Source: Gordius sp. MW1 (Eukaryota > Nematomorpha > Gordioida > Gordea > Gordiidae). Taken from it: a stretch of DNA of 64,000 bases. The first letter of the stretch is position 1. The number at the start of each line of letters is the position of its first letter. Below the pieces are notes generated by a model, which made no database searches, had not been told where the DNA came from, and saw only the letters and a list, made by a program, of their open reading frames with translations. The DNA is taken from the NCBI GenBank assembly GCA_964036665.1, contig OZ038526.1, positions 29,822,001 through 29,886,000 on the forward strand, written 5' to 3'. Made by a program: the position numbers and the translations under genes. Below are positions 56,276 through 64,000 of this stretch, in pieces.

Positions 56276-57114
56276 AAAATAAACTGGTCTATAATACCTA
56301 CTTGGCAGCTATCGATAGATTTACCCGTGGGCCAATTGCGGTACCGATTTCTAAAATCACCGCAGAACATGTGGCTTAAGAGTTTGTCAAACATTGGATA
56401 TCAAATTAGGGAGTTGCAGCAACTATTATTACGGATAAGGGGGGGGGGGGTACAATTTGAGTCTAGACTTTTTTCGATCTGGCGCGTCTACATCTTATCA
56501 CCGCGATATAGCGGTATGGTCAAAAGTTTCAACAGGCGGCTTAAGGTGGCTCTAAAATCTCAAGGCGATGTTCAACGACTGTTCGGAACAACGATGCGTT
56601 TTCCAGACGAGTTTTTAAAACAACCATAAGGACGTTTGACGTTCCCGAATATATGAAGCGGCTTTAAGATCATTTTACTCATTTGCCTTTTGAATTAACT
56701 CGCTCGCAGGCTACCATTTTGAATCTAACAATATCTTTAAAAACAAGTAACTTTGTTTTTATATAGAACAACGAACTCTGAAAGGGGTTGCACATCGCGT
56801 ACAATGAATCCTTTAAAATGCTTAATAAGCACGATAGATATTACATAGTGGAGAAGTATGGCAAGCCTGAGTCAGTTTCGAGCGATAGGCTTAAACCAGC
56901 ACATTTAGATTCCGATTCGGACATGAGTTCATCATCTCCCCCAAACTGGTAAAACCGAAGCCGGTTTCGTCGAGAAGTTTAAATCGTCACACTTGGTCCC
57001 TGATTCGAACTATAATTTATCATCATTCCCGCCAAAGATTAAGTTTTAGCCTGATTTATTGGCCATAGAAACTTTCCGAATATATCTAACACTTCGTGTT
57101 TAGGAGGGGAGTAA
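56276..57114 (+). pseudogene. Integrase end of a plus-strand CsRn1-like element
   Basis: Broken integrase: A-A-I-D-R-F-T-R-G-P-I-A-V-P, K-I-T-A-E-H-V-A, E-F-V-K-H-W-I-S, I-I-T-D-K-G-G (the second catalytic D), then F-D-V-P-E-Y-M-K-R-L and H-D-R-Y-Y-I-V-E-K-Y-G with S-S-D-R-L-K-P-A-H. Many stops. It matches element 57381-61930 in opposite orientation. A polypurine stretch AGGAGGGGAG precedes its LTR at 57115. Confidence 0.8.
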
Positions 57115-57377
57115 TGTGGTGCACTGTTCCGCATATATTTATTTACGCATATAATTAATTACATAAATGTTTCATTCTCGATCATCGTGTCAGCCGCAAT
57201 ATCGACTTAACCCTTTCCTTGTTTCTCTTACTTTTTAAATTTAACGCATCTCATCGTTCATGAAATATATTCCTTGTAAGCTACATTCCATACATCTTAT
57301 GGCCTTGTACGCCTATTCGGAATTACATCCTAGTGTGCATCATATATATTCCTTGATTTTACTTGAATGAATATTTT
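57115..57377 (+). repeat. 3' LTR (first part) of the plus-strand CsRn1-like element
   Basis: Starts TGTGGTGCACTGTTCCGC after the polypurine tract. Broken at 57377 by the element 57381-61930, whose 5-bp duplication ATTTT flanks it; the rest should continue from 61931. Confidence 0.6.
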
Positions 57378-58028
57378 GGGGACGCTGTCCATTCTTAGTC
57401 ATTGCTTAAACTTTGTTGAATAGGAATTGGTTCATTTAAATGAAATATGAACACGATAATATAGAGATGATAAAAAATGGTTATTGGTGTGGTGATAAAC
57501 GCGAAAGAAGTAAAAATGATGATAATTGGTGAATTGACGAATTGGTGAATATTTGAATTGGTGAATATTGGCGAAGGAAGTAAGTAATGAAATTAACAGC
57601 TGGTTTAGCACCAGGAATATAGAAGTTGCATAATAAACGACGCGAATATACATATATGAACGATGCAGCTCACCACATTACTCCCCTTCCTAAATACGGA
57701 GTGTTAGACCTACTCGGATAAATTCTTTGGCCAAGGAACGTTTCGACCACTTTTACTAGTGTACTTAATTTGCCGGGGGATGCTGATGAACTAGTGTCTG
57801 AATTAGGAATCGAAACATTCGATTTAGACATGCCGGCTGAAACAGCTTCCGCCTTGCTCGTTTGTGGCGTATGACGAATTCACGTCCGGGTCAGAATCCA
57901 AATACGCTGGCTTTAACCTGTCGATTGAAACGGTATCAGCCTTACCGTTCTTTTCCACTACATAATATCTATCATACCTCTTCAGCACCTCGAAAGGCCA
58001 TTGAAAGCAACGTATCTATCATACCTCT

Positions 58029-59249
58029 TCAGCACCTTGAAAGGCCCATTGAAAGCAACGTACAAACCTTTGCGGGATTCGTCGTTCCGTATAAAAACAA
58101 AATTACTTGTTTTAAAGCATTCGGCAAATTTGGAGTGATAACCTGAGGGCGAGTTGGATGAAATGGTAGGTGAGCAAAATGATCTTTAAGACGATTAATG
58201 TATTCGGGGATATCGATGGCCTTTTTTGATCGTTCGAAGAATTCGCCTGGAAGACTCAACGTTGTCCCGTAAACCAGCTCAGCCGCTAAACAACCAATAT
58301 CTTGCTTGACAGCCGACCTAATCCCTAACATAACCAGTGGAACAAGTTCATCCCATTTCGTTGTATCGCCTTGGGCTTTTAAGGCTTCCTTAAGCTGCCT
58401 GTGAAAGCGTTCGACCATTCCATTAGATTGTGGGTGATAAGCAGTAGTCCTACTGTGATGGAAACCCAAAAGACGCGCCAACTCGGAAAAAGTCTAGACT
58501 CAAATTGCACCCCCCTATCAGTAGTAATCGTTACTGGAACTCCATAGTTTGATATCCAGTGCTTAACAAACTCTTGGGGCAACATGTTCAGCGGTAATTT
58601 TAGATATGGGCACTGCAATTGGCCAACGCGTAAATCTGTCGACCGCAGTAAGCAAGTAGGTATAGCCATTAGCAGGTGGTAAAGGGCCAACTAAATCAAG
58701 ATGCACATGGCTGAATCGTGCATCAGGATTAGCAAAACTACCAGGGGTTGTAATAGTGTGTTTGTTGACCTTACACTTTTGACATTGAAGGCATCGTCTT
58801 GCCCATGACCGTACGTCTTTATTCATCTGTGGCCATACGAATCGTTTAGCAACCAGCTTAAGGTTTCCACGGATTCCGGGGTGAGCGAGGTTATGAATGA
58901 GGTCGAACACCTTTCGCGTCATTGAAGTAGGTATAACCGGGCGTGGTGTGGCGCAGGAGGTGTCACATTTAATCGTCAAATTTGAACCGGGAATAGGAAA
59001 ATCTGAAATTTTAAGCGACGAAAGTTGGTCGGGGCTGTAAAATTCTAATTCTTGTGATCTAGCTATCTGCTCTGAGGATATACTTTCAAGGTGAATGGTG
59101 TCTATGTCAACGCGGGACAAAGTGTCGGTTACGATATTAGTATGGCCACTGATAAACCTAATATCTGACGTAAATTGCGATATGTAATCTAGATGTCTAG
59201 ATTCTCGGGGGGAATACTTGTCACGTCTGGAAAACAAGGCATGGGTCAA
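58029..59249 (-). pseudogene. Integrase (element 57381-61930)
   Basis: Two open pieces. 59249-58563 carries H-L-D-Y-I-S-Q-F-T-S-D-I, the end of RNase H, then the zinc-binding H-N-L-A-H-P-G…C-L-Q-C-Q-K-C and the core with H-L-D-L-V-G-P-L-P. After a shift near 58570, 58481-58029 carries T-A-Y-H-P-Q-S-N-G-M-V-E-R-F-H-R-Q (the catalytic E region) and Y-G-T-T-L-S-L-P-G-E-F. The second catalytic D (I-T-T-D-R-G-V-Q-F) lies at 58510-58535. Confidence 0.87.
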
Positions 59250-59259
59250 AGGCTTATGG

Positions 59260-60543
59260 TCGGTATAAACTGCAAAGTCACGACCTTCAAGCAGATGCCT
59301 AAAATGTTTTATCGATAAATAAATGGCAAGTAGCTCTCGTCCAAAAGTACTGTAACGACCTTGTGCCTGTGTAAGTTTTTGCGAAAAAAAACTATAGGGC
59401 TAGTTTCACCACATTTCGTTTGATTGAGAACGGCTCCGACAGCTGAATTTGAAGCGTCTGTTGTCAAAAAAGAGTTGCGCCTTCCTCAAGGTGTGCCAAA
59501 TGAGTAACGTCAGCAAGAGCTCCTTTGGCTTTCTCAAATGCATCTATAGAGTCTTTCTCATGACGATCGGCCCTTTCTTATCGTCCAGTAAGTCGGTTAG
59601 GGGCTTGAGTAGGTGAGCACACTGAGGAATGAAACGTCGGTAAAAATTTAACATGCCTATAAACCTTCTAAGTTGCGTCATAGATATAGGAATAGAAAAA
59701 TTTTTATCGTTATAACTTTCTCTGGAAGCGGAGATAAACCCGTCGGAGAAACATTATGCCCCAAAAAGTCTATCGTATTTAGTCCCCACTGGCATTTGCT
59801 AGCGTTGATCTTTAAGTCATATTGTTTTAGTCGTGTGAATACCTGGCGGAGATGATGAATATGTTCTTCCCTAGACTTACTAGCGTCAAAACATCATCCA
59901 GGTATGCAAACGTAAAAGGGAATCCTCGGAATGCTTGGTCTATGAAACGCTGGAACGTCTGAGCCGCATTCCGTAAACCGAATGGCATCCTCAAAAAATC
60001 ATAGAGTCCAAACGGCGTTATTACCGCCGTTTTGTGAATATCCTCGGGGGCAACGGGGATCTGATGATACGCCCGTATTAAATCAAGCTTGCTAAATATT
60101 GTGGTTCCAGCTAGGTTCATCGAGAAATCATGGATTTGGGGTAGGGGATAACGATCCGGGATTGTCTGATTGTTTAGGTGACGATAATCTCCACAGGGCC
60201 GCCAATCACCCTGAGTCTTTTTTGGGACCATGTGTAAAGGAGAGGCCCAGCTGCTTTGTGATGGTCGAATAATTCCAAGCTCTAACATATGTGCGAACTC
60301 CTCCTTTGCAATTGTCAGCTTTTCCAGGTTTAATCGCCGAGGTTTGGCGTAAGATGCCGGTCTTTTAGTGGGAATGTGATGCACGGCACCATGCGCCTGC
60401 TTTCTGTAATCCGGAGGTTTCATTATTTCGGGGAATTCATTTAATAAACTTGCGAATTCATTTTCTAACGGTTGGGAGCAAGACTGAATTCTTAGAGATG
60501 TCGTTGAGGTGGGTATACCATATTGTCGCTGTTTGTGGGTCAA
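59260..60543 (-). pseudogene. Reverse transcriptase and RNase H (element 57381-61930)
   Basis: A 238-codon open piece (60543-59827) spans RT from [11 protein letters not shown] through [34 protein letters not shown] to the catalytic F-A-Y-L-D-D-V. It then runs into a frameshift at about 59885. RNase H remains as shorter pieces to about 59260 (T-D-H-K-P-L-T region). It is the best preserved RT in the window. Confidence 0.88.
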
Positions 60544-60549
60544 TCAACC

Positions 60550-60835
60550 TTTTCCTTCTTAAATCTATTGTGAGATTAAAAAAATCGAGGAAATCCGCTC
60601 CTAAAATGGGTGTTTTTACGTCTGCGATCGTAAATATCCACCTGAACCTTTTTCTTAAACCGAGATCAAGCGTTAAAGGAATTTGACCGTAGGTTTTGAT
60701 ACAGCTGTTATTGGCAGCTTGTAATTGAAAAGGGGCAGGTAGGGAACGTTGATTTGATTTAGCTGGCAGGACGCTGATGTCCGCGCCGGTATCAACGAGC
60801 CAACGGTGTCCGGCAACTTTGTCAATGATATAAAA
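60550..60835 (-). pseudogene. Protease (element 57381-61930)
   Basis: Minus strand with W-L-V-D-T-G-A-D-I-S-V-L-P (active-site D-T-G near 60790), then Q-A-A-N-N-S-C-I-K-T-Y-G-Q and I-F-T-I-A-D-V-K-T-P-I-L-G-A-D-F-L. Nearly intact, in frame over most of its length. Confidence 0.82.
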
Positions 60836-60839
60836 TAAG

Positions 60840-61640
60840 CGGCTACGATGGATATGACCGAGCTCGGGCGTCGCCTTTTTCCTGGTCTAGGCGTTTGATG
60901 AAAATCAGGACGTGAAAGAGCAGGGAGGGGTACATTTTTTGGCGTTGTTTTTGAAATTTTTGTGGTACCAGCACACGTCGCTGGCGTTATTATCATGGGG
61001 AAAGGGAGCGACGTGAGTTATAGGGGGGGGGGGGGGGAAATTGGCGAGCAGGGGACCTGGCAGAATTTGCCGTTAGTTTCTGGACTTCCAGTGATAATTT
61101 TTCCACCATCTCTTTTAGGCTTGAAATTTCATTGTTAGTAGATAAGCTATGTATGGCGTTGCCCTGATTTGCCTCGGCGATCCGATCAGCCGTTTCAGCT
61201 AATTTTGACGTACATTGCTTGTAGCGAAAACTGCGAGAATGTTGGTAAAATGGCTAGGCAATTTATTAAGCCACATCTGCTTAAAAATCTCGTCGTCCAT
61301 GGTATAGTTTCCAATCAGCTGTTTCATTTGTCGCAGTAACTGCGAGGGGCGTTGATCCCCTAATTCCAAATTATTTAAAAGAATTAATTGTTGTTGATCG
61401 GAGTTTGAAGTACGGCGAATGATAGCTGATTTTATGTGTTCAAAAGCACCATCTTTGGTAATGTCCTCGAAGAGATCTTGTACTTCTGTACAAACGTTTT
61501 GAGGTAATGCCCTAAGTAGCAGGGCCAACTTACTCGCAGGCTCTCTTACTTTTCTAAGCCTGAATAATGTTTCTATCCTTGCGAACCAAGCTCTGGAATT
61601 TTCAGCGTCAAAATTAGGGAGTTTAAAAAATCACGTCGGG
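60840..61640 (-). pseudogene. Gag with CHCC motif (element 57381-61930)
   Basis: Minus-strand Gag. A 109-codon open piece (61528-61199) contains L-P-Q-N-V-C-T-E-V-Q and Q-M-W-L-N-K-L-P. A poly-G run (61022-61037) probably causes a frameshift. The C-terminal knuckle at 60920-60973 reads C-W-Y-H, nine residues, C-T-P-P-C: the C-x2-H-x9-C-x3-C form diagnostic of the CsRn1 lineage. Confidence 0.8.
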
Positions 61641-61647
61641 GTCACCA
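61631..61647 (-). other. Primer binding site, tRNA-Trp type
   Basis: The plus strand TCACGTCGGGGTCACCA equals the T-arm and acceptor 3' end of animal tRNA-Trp as I know it, over 17 nt. This is a longer match than in the copy at 10967. Confidence 0.75.
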
Positions 61648-62099
61648 CGACGCTGTCCATTCTTAGTCATTGCTTAAACTTTGTTGAATAGGAATTGGTT
61701 TATTTAAATGAAATATGAACACGAATAATATAGAGATGATAAAAAATGGTTATTGGTGTGGTGATAAACGCGAAAGAATTAAAAATGATGATAATTGGTG
61801 AATATTTGAATTGGTGAATATTGGCGAAGGAAGTAAGTAATGAAATTAACAGCTGGTTTAGCACCAGGAATATAGAAGTTACATAATAAACGACGCGAAT
61901 ATACATATACGAACGATGCAGCTCGCCACAATTTTCAAGCATAATAGTATCGTATACTTCATTTTTTGTTCAAGCAAATAATTACCGAGTACATAAATGA
62001 GATGTGTATCATCTTGCCTATAAAAGCCTGTGCATATAAAACGAAATCGATTTGGATAAAATAAAATATGACGTAATTAATTGCCTTTATCAATTTATA

Positions 62100-64000
62100 C
62101 AGTGTGGGGGCGTAATGATGTACAAATATAAGGCGAATATGCGGAATTTATTTGGAAATATAATCGCGAGAATAGCTTGTGTTGTTGAAATGTAGTAGCG
62201 AAAGTGCGTTGTTGTTAAAATAGTAAAACTGAAAAAGGGATATGTACAAAACGGTTAAATCAATATTACGATGCGACGCGTGGCATAAAAAATATACTAT
62301 TATATAATAAATTAGGCGCAGGTACATATGTAAACGACAGAGTTCACCACATTACTCCTCCTAAACACGGAGTGTAAGATGAACTCTGATAGCTTCTTTG
62401 GCCAATGGACTCTTCGACCATTTACTAGTGCACTTAATTTGTCGGGGGGATGATAATGAACTAGTGCCCGAAGTAGGAGCCAAACCTGGCGATTTACACC
62501 TGTTGTGAAGCAGCTTCCGTCTTGCCCGTTTGCGGCGTAGATGATGATGATGAACTAACGTCCGAGTCGGAATCTAAATGTGCTGGTTTTATCCTGTCGA
62601 TTGAAATGGTCCCAGCCTTACCTTTCTTCTCCACTATATAATATCTGTCATACCTCTTAAGCACCTTGAAGGGCCCATTAAACGCGGCTTACAAACCTTT
62701 ACGGAATTCATCGTTCCGTATAAAAACGAATTTACAACTTTTTAAACAGTGGTTAATTTGGAGTGGTAGCCTGAGAGCGAGTTGGATGAAACGGTAAGTG
62801 AGCAATTTCATTTTTAAAACGGCTAATGTATTTAGGAACATCAAAGGTATTTTTTGATCTTGCGAAAAATTCGCCTGGCGCAACGTTGTTCCATAAACCA
62901 GTTCAGCCGCTGAACAGCCAATATTTTGTTTGATAGCCGACCTAATTTCCAACTGAACCAGGGGAACTAGTTTCTCCCATTTTCTTGTATATCCTTGAGC
63001 TTTTAAGGCTACCTTGAGTTGTCTTTGAAAACGATCGACCCATTAGATTGTGGGTGATAAGCTGAGTGCTACTGTGATGAAAACCCAATAGACGTGCCAA
63101 TTCAGAAAAAGTCTAGACTCTCATTGTACCCCCTCCCCCCCCTCATTAGTAGTAATGTTTGCTGGAACTCCGTAATTTGATATCCAGTGTTTAACAAACT
63201 CCTGAGCCACATGTTCAGCTGTAATTTTTGAGATGGGTACTGCAAAATGCGTAAATAGCAGGAAGCAGGTAGGTATGGCCGTTAGCAGATGGTAAAGGGC
63301 CAACTAAATCAAGATGAACATGGCTGAAACGTGCATGAGGATTAGCATAACTGCAAGGGGTTATGATAATGCGTTTGTGGACTTTACGCTTTTGCCACTA
63401 AAGGCATTGTCTTGCCCATGACTGTACATCTTTATTCATCTAGGGCCAAAAGAATCGTTTCGCTACAAGCTTAAGAGTTGCATGGATTTCGGGATGAGCG
63501 AGGTTATGTATAAAGTCAAATACCTTACAGTCACTGAAGTAGGTATAACCGGGCGTGGTGTGCCAGAAGAGGTGTCACATCATCGTCAAATTTGAGCCTG
63601 GATTAGGGGGATTGGACATTTTAAGCGACGAAAGTTAGTCGGGGCTGTAAAATTCTAACTCTTGCTATCTAGCTATCTGCTCCGAGGAGAAACTTTCAAT
63701 GTGAATGCTATCTATTTCAACGCGGGACAAAGTGTCGGCTAGAATATTAGTATGGTCACTGATAAACCTAATATCTGACGTGAATTGCGATACGTAATTT
63801 AGGTGTCTAGTTTCTCGGGGGGAGTACCTGTCAGGTCTGGAAAATAAGGCAAGGATCAAAGGCTTATGGTCGGTATAAACTGCAAAGTCACGACCTTCGA
63901 GCAGATGCCTAAAATGTTTTATTGATAAATAACGGCAAGTAGCTTTCGTTCAAAAGTACTGTAACGACCTTGTGCCGGTGTAAGTTTTTGCGAAAAAAAG
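62100..64000 (-). mobile_element. Third CsRn1-like element, minus strand, continuing past the window
   Basis: The 3' LTR ends CACCACA at 62352, followed by the same polypurine region as its relatives (TTACTCCTCCTAAACACGG). Its LTR start is not clear (about 62.1 kb). The interior runs to the window end with broken integrase pieces (62689-62952 with A-A-E-L-V-Y-G-T-T; 63121-63303 with F-V-K-H-W-I-S-N-Y-G) and the RNase H end (63665-63859, S-R-P-D-R-Y-S-P-R-E). More decayed than 57381-61930, with many small deletions. Confidence 0.82.

Larger units (their letters stand above)
57381..61930 (-). mobile_element. CsRn1-like Ty3/gypsy element, full length, minus strand
   Basis: LTRs 57381-57677 and 61649-61930 share GACGCTGTCCATTCTTAGTC and the internal run from GGTTATTGGTGTGGTGATAA onward. 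They differ by one internal deletion of about 15 bp and scattered changes. Flanks ATTTT (57373-57377, 61931-61935) are a likely 5-bp duplication. The primer site is the complement of TCACGTCGGGGTCACCA (61631-61647), the tRNA-Trp 3' end. Gag, protease, RT, RNase H and integrase follow in order with frameshifts. It is nested in the LTR of an opposite-strand relative. Confidence 0.88.

Overview
This window is animal nuclear DNA. It is AT-rich, has spliceosomal introns and is dominated by transposable elements nested inside one another. Three protein-coding loci are supported. (1) The last three exons of a plus-strand pleiotrophin/midkine-domain gene lie at 474-13735. (2) An intronless rhodopsin-type GPCR lies on the minus strand at 33238-34566. 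(3) A complete LTO1/ORAOV1-like gene lies at 53563-54186; its four introns are only 33-36 nt, so it does not show up as a single ORF. Introns of this size, with Ty3/gypsy elements of the CsRn1 type (Gag CHCC motif, tRNA-Trp primer site), would fit a flatworm or another micro-intron invertebrate. That placement is inference and no species is claimed.

Layout. 474-13735: midkine-like gene. Its 11.7-kb intron holds an antisense CsRn1-like element (1939-11275, TSD AAGTA) that itself contains four TIR elements, each with an 8-bp duplication (2196-4787, 4857-5962, 8316-9068, 9807-10006). 13.7-23 kb: decayed RTE-like LINE pieces, then a LINE (about 18.26-22.52 kb, poly-A tail) split by a Helitron (18354-19924) and by an ACCGATA-rich insertion (20084-20771). 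23.36-29.12 kb: two hAT elements; the larger carries a small foldback element and a Helitron, which in turn holds half of the palindromic hAT family seen at 2196-4787. 29.8-30.6 kb: LINE 3' end. 33.2-34.6 kb: GPCR.

35.75-49.03 kb: a compound nest. An outer GAACT-rich TIR element probably encloses a Helitron (about 36.43-40.29 kb) with Rep/helicase remnants, split by a foldback-like element made of inverted poly-C/poly-G minisatellite arrays. It also encloses a hAT inserted in a hAT of the same family (40518-44667) and a very young LTR element (44725-48819) with 648-bp LTRs. That LTR element lacks most of RT, RNase H and integrase but has an extra zinc-knuckle ORF. 49.5-50 kb: repeats with a tRNA B-box-like sequence. 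52.9-54.2 kb: a MULE-like MITE ends 12 bp before the LTO1 start codon. 55-64 kb: a LINE remnant and three CsRn1-like copies (one nested in the LTR of another, one running off the window).

The transposon genes do not act with the host genes, and most are broken. The main value of the window is the insertion stratigraphy, read from target-site duplications, together with three host loci that remained readable. All calls were made by eye; identities, ages and lineage assignments need alignment.
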